From: Natranaeroarchaeum aerophilus | Lineage (GTDB): Archaea; Halobacteriota; Halobacteria; Halobacteriales; Natronoarchaeaceae | Length of the DNA: 64,000 bases | NCBI RefSeq assembly: GCF_023638055.1 | Contig: NZ_JAKRVY010000001.1 | Location: 565,815-629,814, forward strand | Direction: 5' to 3' | Part shown: piece by piece, positions 7,974-17,349 of the stretch | Numbering within the stretch: position 1 is the stretch's first letter | How the letters are laid out: every line of letters starts with the position of its first letter | Translations under genes and position numbers: made by a program | Notes under the pieces: model-generated | What the model was told of the DNA's origin: nothing | What the model saw: only the letters and a program-made list of their open reading frames with translations | Database searches by the model: none

Positions 7974-10900
7974 ATGCAAACAGCACTCAACTATCGTACG
8001 AACCGCGATCTGTTTTCCAATCACTACCTCGACAAGCATCTCCCCGAGACCGAAGAGTGGGACGAGGTCAGCGACGACGAGCTCCAGGAGGCGTACGACG
8101 ACATCATGGACCTCTGGGAGCGGGAGAAGGATACAGCACCGAAGCGAAACGAGTCCCAGCTCGAAGAGAAGTTCATCCGGCCGATGTTCCGGAAGCTGGG
8201 GATTCCCTTCGAGGTCGAAGAAAGCACAAGTCGGACCCAGCGCCGACCCGACTACGGCTTTTTCGAGTCCGACGACGCAGCCCGTGACGCGTTCGAGCGC
8301 CGGGAGGAAGGCGGCGACTTCTACAAGAACTCGGTCGCCGTCGCCGACGCCAAGCGGTGGGGCCGCCCGCTCGACACCCGCGGGAGCGGTGAGCACGAGC
8401 GCGACTTCGAGAACCCGAGCTACCAGATTCACGTCTACCTGCAGGAGACGCCCGCCCGGTGGGCCGTCCTGACCGACGGGAAGAGGTGGCGGCTCTACTA
8501 CGGTCCGACGAGCCACCGGCTGGACTCCTACTACGAGATCGACTTGCCGACTGTGCTGGAGAAGGGCGATCTGGAGGACTTCAAGTACTTCTACCTCTTC
8601 TTCCGCCACGGCGCGTTTCTCGAAGACGCTGGCGGCGATAGCTTCCTCGACGACGTTTACGATGAGTCCAACGTCTTCGCCCAGGAGCTGGGGGAGGACC
8701 TCCAAGACAATATCTACGAGGCGATAAAAGTCCTTGCTGAGGGGTTTCTGCAGTATCCTGACAACGACCTCGACGAGGAGACCCTGGTCGAGCAGGACGT
8801 CCTCCCCGACAGCTACGCGGAGTTCGAGGAGGCCCGGCTCGATCTCATCCACGACTCCTCGCTCATCTACCTGTACCGGCTCATCTTCGTCCTGTACGCC
8901 GAGGCAGAGGGTCGTGAGCTACTCGACACCAATAACGAAATATACGAGCAGAGATACAGCCTGAACTCGCTCAAGCAGGAAGTCGCCGAAGAACTCGACA
9001 GCGCGGATCCCACGTATCGCGCCTGGCAGGACGACCTCCAGTCCAGCCTTGACGGGCTGTTTACCCTCATCGACCAAGGGAGCAAGTCCCGAGGTATTCC
9101 GGAGAAGGACCTCTACATTCCGGCTTACAACGGTGGGCTGTTCCGCACCGACCCCGACGAGGACGACAGCCGGGAGGCACAGTTCCTTGCCGACTATCAA
9201 GTCGGCGACGCCTATCTCGCGCGAGTCATTGAGCTGTTGACCCGGAGCCAGAATGCGAACGCTGAGGGGAAAATCTTCGTCGACTACTCCTCGCTAGATG
9301 TCCGTCACCTAGGCAGCATCTACGAGGGACTGCTTGAGTACCAGCTCAACGTCGCAAACGATCCGCTGGCGCTCGACGACGGCGAGTACGTGGAAGCCGA
9401 AGAGGGGGATGAGATTGTCGTCCACAAGGATGATGTGTACCTCACCACCGGGAGCGGGGAGCGAAAGGCAACCGGTTCGTACTACACTCCCGAGTATGTA
9501 GTCGAGTATATCGTCGATGAGACACTCGGGCCGGTCGTCGATGAGATCCGCGAGGATCTCGTTGGCTATGATTCATACAGTGAGGGCGGTTTTGCAACGG
9601 AATTCGCAGACCGCATCTTCGAGCTGAAAATTCTCGACCCGGCGATGGGCAGCGGTCACTTTCTCACAAGTGTGGTCGACTACCTTGCTCGCGAAATCAT
9701 CGACGCTCAAGAGAAGCAGGCCGCGCAGGAGGGCATCGAGACAGTCGATGAGCACCGGGACATCAACTGGGCCCGCCGGCAGGTCGCCCAGCGGTGCATC
9801 TACGGCGTGGACCTGAATCCGCTGGCGGTCGAACTGGCGAAGGTGTCGCTGTGGCTTCGGACGCTCGCGGCCGAGCAACCGCTGGCCTTCCTCGATCACC
9901 ATCTGAAGACGGGGAACTCGCTGGTAGGAAGTGATATTGAGACGGTACTGGACAACGGTGACTCCGACACCGGAACTGAGAAGGGTCAGTTGACGCTGCA
10001 AGAGTCGTTCGACCGAACCCGTCGGCAGGCACTCGAACATGTCACCGATCGGTTCGAGAACCTGCTCGCAATCGACAATGAGACACTGGACGATATCAAA
10101 GAGATGGAAGCAGTCTACGAGGATGTACGCGACGACCCACTATATCTGCATCTCATAGCCATGGCAAACGTCCACACCGCCGAACAGTTCGGCCTTGATA
10201 TTCCAGCCGACGCCTACGAGCGCATGGCTGAGGCCCTACGGGGCGATTCGTGGAATGAAGTCGAAGGTCTAGACTGGTACCGCTCTGCGCAGACAATGGC
10301 AGAGGATCAGCGATTCTTCCACTGGGAACTAGAGTTCCCAATTGCCTTTTATGAACAAGACGGCGAACGGAAAGAAAATAGTGGATTCGATGCAGTGATT
10401 GGTAATCCACCATATGGGGCTGAATTTTCGGATTCGCAGGAAACATATCTTCGAGATCGGTATCCTAATCAGGACTATCAATTAGATACCTACTTATTGT
10501 TTATAGAACAAGGATTAAATCTTAATCGTAGTAGGGGCAGATTCGGAATGATTGTGCCAAATACATGGCTTTCGAATCTGCAACTACAGAGCATTAGAAA
10601 ACTACTTTTTACAGAGAAGACAATCCGAAAGATCCGATACTATCAGAAGCCTGTCTTTGAGAATGTTACAGTTGATACACTTGTACTAATCGCTCAAAAC
10701 AAGACATTCAACAAAGATTCCAAAATAAAAATTGAGTTAGTTGATGACAAGTCAGAAGAGTATCAAATTCCACAGGAACGTTGGTCTGATCGTGGTGGAG
10801 AGGCGGTCAATATTTTTGAACGACCAGAAATTATTGGCTTAAGCGATAAAATTCGCAACCAGCCACGATTAGATAAGTTTTGTAAGGTGACCCAAGGTAC

Positions 10901-12089
10901 AAAACCGTTCCAAGTTGGAAAAGGAAGTCCAGAGCAGACGCAAGAAATTGTCAATAAAAAGCCATACGTATCAGATGAGCAAAAAACTGAACAGTTTCGG
11001 CCACTTCTAAGTGGAAAACATGTAAATCGTTACGTAATCAATTGGGATAGTAATTATTGGATTAAATTTGGGGATTGGTTAGCAGAGCCCCGCTATTCAG
11101 CTAATTATGATGTTTCTTCAAAAATCCTAATCCGACAGACTGCTGATTCACTTATTGCCACTCTTGATACAGATCAATTTATTGTCCGAGATAACCTCTA
11201 TACTATAACGTGTGATTGTGATTTTGATCACAAATATCTCTTAGGGCTTCTAAATTCAAAATTACTTAATTGGTATTATCAGCAGGTTGTTAATCCAGAG
11301 AAAGGTGAAGCATTAGCTCAAGTTAAACGTGGACATGTTTCTCAGCTGCCGATCTGTCCAAGAAGTTCTATAGATTCTGAAATCAATATCAGCACCTTTA
11401 GTTCAGATAGTTTGTTTGAGGAAAATAATATAGATCTATATCAAGGTATCTGTAATGGTGTTCAACAGTTGCTTGAAATCAAGGATCAGAGACAATCTCT
11501 CAATCTTTCTTTACTTGACTATCTCGGTAATTACAAAAAGGGCCCCTCTCTTCCAGATGCTGGTCTCTTTCAGCCGACCGATTCAACTATACTTGATGCT
11601 ACTACTACGGACTACGAGAAACTGCGTGTTGGAGATGTTATGACTGAACGCAGCGGTAACCGTGTCAGTATTCACGCGACAGCGCGTTACAAACCAATCG
11701 ATGAAGATGAATACGAAACCGATCGCTGGGGGTACACTGAGACAGAGCAATACGAGGCATTCACCCTCACTAACCTCACTGACGAGGAGGCTACTCTGAT
11801 TGAGGCTTTCGTTCCGGTTGCTGTTGAAAAGAGCGACGGCTTCGCAGGCTTCCGAGATAATGCGACGAAGAACATCTCTTTAACAGACCGGTTGAAAACG
11901 ATTACGCTACCAGATCCTAACGATGTCACAGACGATCTCCGTCGGTACACTGAGGTAAAAGAACAGGCCGAGGATCTGGACGAAAAAATAGAGAAAATCA
12001 ATTACTTCCTCAACGAAATTGTCTATCAAATTTATGACCTCACTGATGATGAAATTGAAATAATAGAATCGGCATTTCAAGATGACTGA
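7974..12089 (+). CDS. Eco57I-type DNA methyltransferase with N-terminal PD-(D/E)XK motif (type IIG/DrmMI-like)
   Basis: 1,371 residues. P92-D93 followed by D125-A-K127 in the N-terminal domain suggests a PD-(D/E)XK nuclease core. The adenine-methyltransferase motifs follow: motif I DPAMGSGH at 555-562 and motif IV N811-P-P-Y814, in the gamma order of Eco57I and PglX/DrmMI enzymes. The C-terminal third would be the target-recognition and helical region. Base composition changes inside the gene: GC-rich to about 10,330, AT-rich to about 11,600, then mixed again. This is the mark of an exchanged specificity domain. The small AbrB-like gene precedes it by three bases; a TBP paralogue follows after 57 bases. 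The pairing with an SNF2 ATPase recalls DISARM class 1 (drmMI/drmD), but drmA, drmB and drmC are absent. N6-adenine methylation and restriction are inferred from family. Confidence 0.88.
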   Translation: MQTALNYRTNRDLFSNHYLDKHLPETEEWDEVSDDELQEAYDDIMDLWEREKDTAPKRNESQLEEKFIRPMFRKLGIPFEVEESTSRTQRRPDYGFFESDDAARDAFERREEGGDFYKNSVAVADAKRWGRPLDTRGSGEHERDFENPSYQIHVYLQETPARWAVLTDGKRWRLYYGPTSHRLDSYYEIDLPTVLEKGDLEDFKYFYLFFRHGAFLEDAGGDSFLDDVYDESNVFAQELGEDLQDNIYEAIKVLAEGFLQYPDNDLDEETLVEQDVLPDSYAEFEEARLDLIHDSSLIYLYRLIFVLYAEAEGRELLDTNNEIYEQRYSLNSLKQEVAEELDSADPTYRAWQDDLQSSLDGLFTLIDQGSKSRGIPEKDLYIPAYNGGLFRTDPDEDDSREAQFLADYQVGDAYLARVIELLTRSQNANAEGKIFVDYSSLDVRHLGSIYEGLLEYQLNVANDPLALDDGEYVEAEEGDEIVVHKDDVYLTTGSGERKATGSYYTPEYVVEYIVDETLGPVVDEIREDLVGYDSYSEGGFATEFADRIFELKILDPAMGSGHFLTSVVDYLAREIIDAQEKQAAQEGIETVDEHRDINWARRQVAQRCIYGVDLNPLAVELAKVSLWLRTLAAEQPLAFLDHHLKTGNSLVGSDIETVLDNGDSDTGTEKGQLTLQESFDRTRRQALEHVTDRFENLLAIDNETLDDIKEMEAVYEDVRDDPLYLHLIAMANVHTAEQFGLDIPADAYERMAEALRGDSWNEVEGLDWYRSAQTMAEDQRFFHWELEFPIAFYEQDGERKENSGFDAVIGNPPYGAEFSDSQETYLRDRYPNQDYQLDTYLLFIEQGLNLNRSRGRFGMIVPNTWLSNLQLQSIRKLLFTEKTIRKIRYYQKPVFENVTVDTLVLIAQNKTFNKDSKIKIELVDDKSEEYQIPQERWSDRGGEAVNIFERPEIIGLSDKIRNQPRLDKFCKVTQGTKPFQVGKGSPEQTQEIVNKKPYVSDEQKTEQFRPLLSGKHVNRYVINWDSNYWIKFGDWLAEPRYSANYDVSSKILIRQTADSLIATLDTDQFIVRDNLYTITCDCDFDHKYLLGLLNSKLLNWYYQQVVNPEKGEALAQVKRGHVSQLPICPRSSIDSEINISTFSSDSLFEENNIDLYQGICNGVQQLLEIKDQRQSLNLSLLDYLGNYKKGPSLPDAGLFQPTDSTILDATTTDYEKLRVGDVMTERSGNRVSIHATARYKPIDEDEYETDRWGYTETEQYEAFTLTNLTDEEATLIEAFVPVAVEKSDGFAGFRDNATKNISLTDRLKTITLPDPNDVTDDLRRYTEVKEQAEDLDEKIEKINYFLNEIVYQIYDLTDDEIEIIESAFQDD

Positions 12090-12146
12090 GATAATGCTCA
12101 TCTACATTACACTTGTCCACCGGAGGGACAGAATCAACGAAATACT

Positions 12147-12677
12147 ATGAGTAGATTGACAATTGCTAGTATAGTCGCCACTGGAAAGATAGATAGAGAA
12201 TTCGATTTGGCGACTCTTGCGAATGATATAGATTGTTATTCGTACGACTATGAAGAAGGTCGCTCTGGGTTACATGTACAATTTTATGAAGAAGGCCCAA
12301 CAGCCACGATCTTCAGAAGTGGTTCCTGCAACATCCGAGGTGCATCCTCTGAGAAAGCATTATATGAAAACAAGTCGATGTTGGAGGATGCTATATCTAA
12401 TTTAGGTATTGAGGGAACGATATCTAGATTTCAGATTACCAATATCGTGTTTACTGCAGATTTAAACAAGTCCATTGATCTTAATGAACTTGCTGTCAAG
12501 CTGGGATTAGAAAATGTAGAGTATGAACCAGAGCAGTTTCCAGGATTAGTATACCGATTAGATCAAGGAGTTATCTTGATCTTCGCTTCTGGTAAGTTAG
12601 TTCTCACAGGATTTACGAATCGCAAAGATGCAAAACAGGCACTCAATACACTATCCAACAAATTGACCGATGTCTAA
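12147..12677 (+). CDS. TATA-binding-protein paralogue 1, defence-operon associated
   Basis: 176 residues with the two-fold TBP repeat. The C-terminal half is near canonical: VEYEPEQFPGLVYR with F131, and LIFASGK with F146, the two phenylalanines that kink TATA DNA. In the N-terminal half the matching stirrup reads YDYEEGRSGLHV, so the first phenylalanine is gone, while F56 in TIFRSG remains. The gene is AT-rich compared with the next one. Its last eight bases overlap the SNF2 gene. It is too diverged to be the cell's general TBP and sits inside an operon with a methyltransferase and an ATPase. The likely partner is the SNF2 ATPase; whether it binds TATA DNA asymmetrically, or binds TFB or RNA polymerase, is open. 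Confidence 0.85.
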   Translation: MSRLTIASIVATGKIDREFDLATLANDIDCYSYDYEEGRSGLHVQFYEEGPTATIFRSGSCNIRGASSEKALYENKSMLEDAISNLGIEGTISRFQITNIVFTADLNKSIDLNELAVKLGLENVEYEPEQFPGLVYRLDQGVILIFASGKLVLTGFTNRKDAKQALNTLSNKLTDV

Positions 12678-15621
12678 CTTCAAAGCGGGAGAACATATCA
12701 AGTTCGCTGGCGGGCGTGGAGAGATCACAAAAATCGAGGAACGGCCCAACGGCGGCCACCTCCTCCACGTCTACACCTCGGAGGGACAACTCCGCAAACT
12801 CCCTAGCGGCCTCCCCCATATCAAGAAACTCGATTCGCTCGTCGACCGCCTCGCAGCCGGCCAATCCGACGCCCCGCTCCAGTATGATCTTCGAGAGCGA
12901 GCGATTCGACTCGATCTCGCATACAAGTACGACCGCTTTCTCTCGCTCGCGAACAACCGCATCGAGATCGAACCGTACCAGGTCCAGGCCGCCTACGAGA
13001 TCCTGAACACCTACGACCACCGTTATTTGATCGGCGACGAGGTCGGTCTCGGGAAGACTATCGAGGCCGGGATTGTCATCGAGGAGCTCATCGCTCGTGG
13101 CCGTGCCGACCGCGTACTTATCGTCGCGCCAGCACCGCTTACCGTCCAGTGGCAAGCCGAAATGCGCGAGAAATTCGACCGGAACTTCGTCATCTACGAT
13201 CGCGAGACAGTCCAGACCTACCGCCAGTCTCACCCGAACCAGAACGTCTGGGAACAGGAGGACTTGATCATTACGTCGATCGACTTCGCGAAACAGACGA
13301 CGGATGACCCCGAGTCGGACAAGGTGTCCGTGCTCGACGCCCTGGGCAATCTCGAAGCGGAGTGGGACGTGGCGGTCTTCGACGAGGCTCATCACCTGAC
13401 TGCCCGACGATCGAGCGACGACTCGATGGAGCGCACCCAGCGCTACATGGTCGGGGAAGCTGTGGCGGATAACTCCGACGCGCTCCTGTTCCTGACCGGG
13501 ACGCCGCACAAGGGTAAGTCCGACCAGTTCTTCTTCCTGTTGAGCCTGCTCGATCCCTACCGGTTCAGCCACGAGTCACAGATCCATCCCGACAAGCTCG
13601 ACGACCTGCTGATCCGGCGGCTCAAGGACGATATGCACGACACCGACGGGACGCGGATGTTCCCCGAAAAGAACATCGAGGCACTGCCGGTCGAGATGTC
13701 CGACGCCGAGCGTCAGCTCTACGAGGACGTTACCGAGTACATCCGCGAGTACTACAACATGGCCCAGCAGGAGGAAAATCAGGCCGCTGGCTTTACGATG
13801 GTGATCTATCAGAAGCGGTTGGTCTCCAGCATATACGCCATCAGGAAATCGCTTGAGAACCGAATGCGGGCCATTCAGAACGACGCCGTCGCCGAGGACC
13901 TGCCGGACGATGTGCAAGAGCTCATCCCGCGGTACAGCACCGAGCCGGAAACGCTGACCGATGCGGAACGTCGAAGCGTCGAGGAAGCTCTCGAAACCGT
14001 CACGATCACACTGAACCGGTCGCAGATGCAGGCCGAACTGAACCGGGTCAAAGAGCTCTGGCAGCAAGCAAAGGCGATCGAGACCGACTCGAAGGCCCAG
14101 CTACTGCGTAACTTCGTCGATCGTGTCCTATCGGAGGATCCTGACGAGAAGATCCTCATCTTCACCGAGTACACGGACACGCTCGAATACCTGCGCGACC
14201 AGGTGCTCAACGACTACGATATCGCCCAAGTGTATGGCGACCTCGACCAGGACCGTCGGCGACAGGAGATGGAAGACTTCGAGGACGGTGCGAACATTAT
14301 GCTCGCGACCGACGCGGCACAGGAGGGCCTCAACCTCCAGTTCGCCCATATCATGGTCAACTACGACCTACCCTGGAACCCGACCCGTATCGATCAGCGG
14401 ATGGGGCGGCTCCACCGCTATGGGCAGGACAGGACCGTCGAGATCCGCAACCTGTTCTTTGACGATACTCGTGAAAGCGAAATCCTCAAGCTGCTCATCG
14501 AAAAGATGGATCAGATCGAATCTGACCTCGGAATGCGGTCGGACGTACTTGGTCGGGTACTAGAAGATGAAAACCTCGACGACACGATTATGGCCGCCGT
14601 CGCCGAGGAGCGTTCGACTGACGAGGTTGTTGCGGATATCGACGAAAAAATCGAGGAGCGAAAGGAAGCACTGGAGACCGTCGAGAACGACCTGCTCATC
14701 CGTGACCGGTTCGACCTCTCCGACGAGGACCAGGAGATCCTAGAGGTTATCGAGAAAAGCCGCCACGGAGAGGTAAGCGAGGAAGACATCGAGACGCTCG
14801 TCCGGGAGTTTTTCGATGTCTTCGGCGGAGCCATCAAAGGCGTACGTCCCGGCCCTTCTCGCGAGGAGGGCGACGTCTACCGGCTCGAAGTACCGAACCA
14901 CATTTCCGGCGATCAGGTCAGCGGCCACTACGAGCGAGCTACCTTCACCAGATCGGTCGCGATCGAGCACGATGATGTCGACTTTATTGCCCTTGACCAC
15001 CCACTGGTGCAGTCTATCATCGAGTTCTGCCTCGACTCAGACCATGTCCAGGGGCAGATCGTCGCCAAAACGACGACCAGTGACGCGGCACCGGGGATAC
15101 TGTTCAACTATCGCCTTGGCTATCTCTCGGGGGCGGGCGACGTAATCACTGAGAAGCTCGTTCCGCTCTATGCGCCGCTGAAGGGTGAGGTGACGAGAGA
15201 GGTACCGGAACTTATCGAAACGCTCCAAGAAGACGAAATAGACGCTATGACTCTAGAGAGGCTTGCGGCGGACGCTGAAGATCTGCACTCCGACGCGGAG
15301 GCAAAGGCATGGTACGAAGTCGAAGCCTTCGCTGATGAGGCCCGAGAAGAGCGGGAACGGGAAGTCGAGATCAAACGCGAGCACGCAGAGCGACATTTCG
15401 ACGAACAGATCGAAGAGTGGCAGGACCGACTGGATACGTATCGCCAGCGAAATGAAGAGGGTGCGGATATGAGTGCCCCGATCGGCAACGCCGAGCGCAA
15501 GCTGGAAGATCTCAGACGCGAAAAAAGACAAGAGCTACAGCAATTGGCTGAAGAAAAACACGTTACACCCGAACAGCCGGAGCTCGTGACTGCGGCGTTC
15601 GTTCTCCCAACAGATGAGTGA
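12670..15621 (+). CDS. SNF2-family ATPase, RapA/HepA- and DrmD-like
   Basis: 983 residues. Residues 1-60 look like a small SH3- or Tudor-like barrel. The helicase core follows: Walker A GLGKT at 126-130 in GDEVGLGKTIEAG, DEAHH at 238-242, LTGTPH at 275-280, and motif VI QRMGRLHRYGQ at 576-586. The segment before Walker A (DRLAAGQSD, then YQVQAAYE) resembles RapA/HepA, the RNA-polymerase-associated SNF2 branch that also includes DrmD of DISARM. Residues about 850-960 are charged and probably coiled-coil. The gene starts inside the first TBP gene and ends inside the second (8-base overlaps each). DNA translocation or protein remodelling is expected; the flanking TBPs suggest that these are its cargo or its DNA anchor. 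Confidence 0.9.
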   Translation: MSNFKAGEHIKFAGGRGEITKIEERPNGGHLLHVYTSEGQLRKLPSGLPHIKKLDSLVDRLAAGQSDAPLQYDLRERAIRLDLAYKYDRFLSLANNRIEIEPYQVQAAYEILNTYDHRYLIGDEVGLGKTIEAGIVIEELIARGRADRVLIVAPAPLTVQWQAEMREKFDRNFVIYDRETVQTYRQSHPNQNVWEQEDLIITSIDFAKQTTDDPESDKVSVLDALGNLEAEWDVAVFDEAHHLTARRSSDDSMERTQRYMVGEAVADNSDALLFLTGTPHKGKSDQFFFLLSLLDPYRFSHESQIHPDKLDDLLIRRLKDDMHDTDGTRMFPEKNIEALPVEMSDAERQLYEDVTEYIREYYNMAQQEENQAAGFTMVIYQKRLVSSIYAIRKSLENRMRAIQNDAVAEDLPDDVQELIPRYSTEPETLTDAERRSVEEALETVTITLNRSQMQAELNRVKELWQQAKAIETDSKAQLLRNFVDRVLSEDPDEKILIFTEYTDTLEYLRDQVLNDYDIAQVYGDLDQDRRRQEMEDFEDGANIMLATDAAQEGLNLQFAHIMVNYDLPWNPTRIDQRMGRLHRYGQDRTVEIRNLFFDDTRESEILKLLIEKMDQIESDLGMRSDVLGRVLEDENLDDTIMAAVAEERSTDEVVADIDEKIEERKEALETVENDLLIRDRFDLSDEDQEILEVIEKSRHGEVSEEDIETLVREFFDVFGGAIKGVRPGPSREEGDVYRLEVPNHISGDQVSGHYERATFTRSVAIEHDDVDFIALDHPLVQSIIEFCLDSDHVQGQIVAKTTTSDAAPGILFNYRLGYLSGAGDVITEKLVPLYAPLKGEVTREVPELIETLQEDEIDAMTLERLAADAEDLHSDAEAKAWYEVEAFADEAREEREREVEIKREHAERHFDEQIEEWQDRLDTYRQRNEEGADMSAPIGNAERKLEDLRREKRQELQQLAEEKHVTPEQPELVTAAFVLPTDE

Positions 15622-16165
15622 GCTACAGATCGTGAATATAGTCGGCGCAGGGGACCTGCAGCAAGAGCTGGACATCGAGCAGGTCGGAAGAGACATTGCA
15701 GTGCCGTACAGCGAATACGATCCATCGAACTATCACGGACTCTACCTCCGACCCGTTGAGGACGGACCGCTCATCACCGTATATCGAAGCGGAAAGTACA
15801 TCGTGACCGGGCCATCAAGTCTCGAAGAGCTCTACGGGACAAACGAGAAGTTCCTGACGAAATTGGGCGAACTGGACGGGGTTGGTGAGTTTGTGGACAC
15901 CGGATTTGCGGTCCAAAATATCGTCAGTACTGCTGAGCTAGATGAACATATAAACCTGAACGCCCTGTCTATCAGTCTCGGACTCGAAGCGACCGAATAC
16001 GAGCCTGAGCAGTTTCCCGGGCTGATTTATCGACCGGCGGAGTACCCTGTCGTCCTGCTGGTGTTTGCAACCGGGAAGGTCGTTATCACGGGGACAGCCG
16101 ATACCGAAGTCGCAAGAAAGGGGTTCGAGCATCTTCAGTCAGAGATGGACTTTGAATCGGCATGA
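15614..16165 (+). CDS. TATA-binding-protein paralogue 2, defence-operon associated
   Basis: 183 residues, about the usual haloarchaeal TBP length. The C-terminal half is canonical (TEYEPEQFPGLIYR with F134; LVFATGK with F151). In the N-terminal half both intercalating phenylalanines are tyrosines (Y40 in SNYHGL, Y57 in TVYRSGK). The gene begins eight bases before the end of the SNF2 gene. It is GC-rich, unlike TBP paralogue 1, so the two did not arise by a recent tandem duplication. The basis is the TBP repeat pattern, which is clear; the role in the operon is inferred. A general transcription role is unlikely given the location but is not excluded. Confidence 0.88.
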   Translation: MSELQIVNIVGAGDLQQELDIEQVGRDIAVPYSEYDPSNYHGLYLRPVEDGPLITVYRSGKYIVTGPSSLEELYGTNEKFLTKLGELDGVGEFVDTGFAVQNIVSTAELDEHINLNALSISLGLEATEYEPEQFPGLIYRPAEYPVVLLVFATGKVVITGTADTEVARKGFEHLQSEMDFESA

Positions 16166-16167
16166 GA

Positions 16168-17322
16168 TCATTTCTTACGCTCGATCTCGAAGGCCCGTTC
16201 CAGTAAATCGGCGATTTCAGAAAGCCCATTGACTGCTCGACGATCAACCACCATACTGACTCGATCAGTCTCTTTCGGGTGCTTCTTTCCAAGGGCAATA
16301 ACGATATCATCGTCAGGTGAAAATGTGGCAGAAAGCCATGCAGTAATGGTATCAGTTCCGGACAGCCATTCTGTAAAGATGTCGTGCCACGCCTCCTCCC
16401 TTTCAGGCGGTGACGGGGGCTCTGATTCGAACCCTTCGCGTTCGAGTCGGTCAGCAAACGCTCGGAGCCGGTCACAATCCTCAGGAGATACCTGAACGGT
16501 AACACTCTCGATATCCGCATTATATCCACTTTCGCGCTTGCCCAGTTGGAATGTGAGATCACCCCAAGGGCTGCGCGAAATCGTCGCCCAGGCTCGACCG
16601 CGCCGACGGAGTACTTGCTTTGCGATTCTAACCCACTCGTCGGATTTGTCGAACGATATCCAGAACTCACCGGGGAGCGGAATCTCACGTTCTACCGTCG
16701 GCGATTTCTCTTGGCGCAGCCATCGCACGATATCAGGATATCCTTCTAGTGCGGATCGATCGGGGAGGGCATACGGCCAGACGGTCAGGATACCGGATAG
16801 ATCGACATCGTAGTCCGAAAAGTCGTCTTCGTCCAGCCAGACAACACTATAGCCGCTAGCCAGATAGTGGTCCGTGACGGCCTCGATGTCCTTCCCCTCG
16901 TTGCGGTACTGGACCTCGACGGCGATACCCCTGCCATAGGGGTTCCGTGGCTCGTCAAACGTGAGGAGGACATCGGCGACACGGTCACCGATACCGGATT
17001 CGAGCTCCAGCGTAGCCTCGGAAAAATCATTGTCGAGTCGGGCATAGGCGATCGACTTCATTTTGAGGTGCTGGTCCGACTCGCCGGGGCATTTACCCGT
17101 CTTCCCGATTTCATCAAGGGTTGCCTGTCCGGTTGTCGTACTAGCTTCGACATCGGCTTCCTGCTTTTCGTGTCGAAAGTGGCGCGAGACGAAGCTATTC
17201 TCCCGTTCGTACGAGGAGATAACAGTCATCTGTTCGTCACAGACCGGACACACAACAGTCGCGTTGTCCTCTACTTGCGGTGGGATGACGCGGTCTCCCT
17301 CAAGAGTTCCGAGAAATGGCAT
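16168..17322 (-). CDS. CoiA-like nuclease with zinc finger
   Basis: 384 residues. The N-terminus has a probable zinc site, C25-P-V-C28 and H48-x-x-H51 (RHFRH), as in CoiA and related competence nucleases. A PD-(D/E)XK core follows: E81 in PGESDQH, D117 in RVADVLL and E136-V-Q138 in IAVEVQYR, then a helical strand-rich region to about 170. The C-terminal half is uncharacterised. The stop is two bases from that of the convergent TBP gene. It is the last gene of a minus-strand set exonuclease-helicase-nuclease, with 27 bases between it and the helicase. The nuclease assignment is good; the substrate is unknown. Confidence 0.8.
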   Translation of the reverse strand: MPFLGTLEGDRVIPPQVEDNATVVCPVCDEQMTVISSYERENSFVSRHFRHEKQEADVEASTTTGQATLDEIGKTGKCPGESDQHLKMKSIAYARLDNDFSEATLELESGIGDRVADVLLTFDEPRNPYGRGIAVEVQYRNEGKDIEAVTDHYLASGYSVVWLDEDDFSDYDVDLSGILTVWPYALPDRSALEGYPDIVRWLRQEKSPTVEREIPLPGEFWISFDKSDEWVRIAKQVLRRRGRAWATISRSPWGDLTFQLGKRESGYNADIESVTVQVSPEDCDRLRAFADRLEREGFESEPPSPPEREEAWHDIFTEWLSGTDTITAWLSATFSPDDDIVIALGKKHPKETDRVSMVVDRRAVNGLSEIADLLERAFEIERKK

Positions 17323-17349
17323 CTGTTATCGTATGATCCTGTGGAGTGG

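Noticed and set aside
12147-12677. General transcription TBP of the cell
   Set aside because: Lost N-terminal intercalating residue, AT-rich composition and tight coupling to an SNF2 gene argue for a specialised paralogue.
7779-16165. Complete DISARM or BREX system
   Set aside because: A methyltransferase and an SNF2 ATPase are present, but drmA, drmB and drmC, and brxC, pglZ and brxL, are absent, and TBPs are not part of either system.
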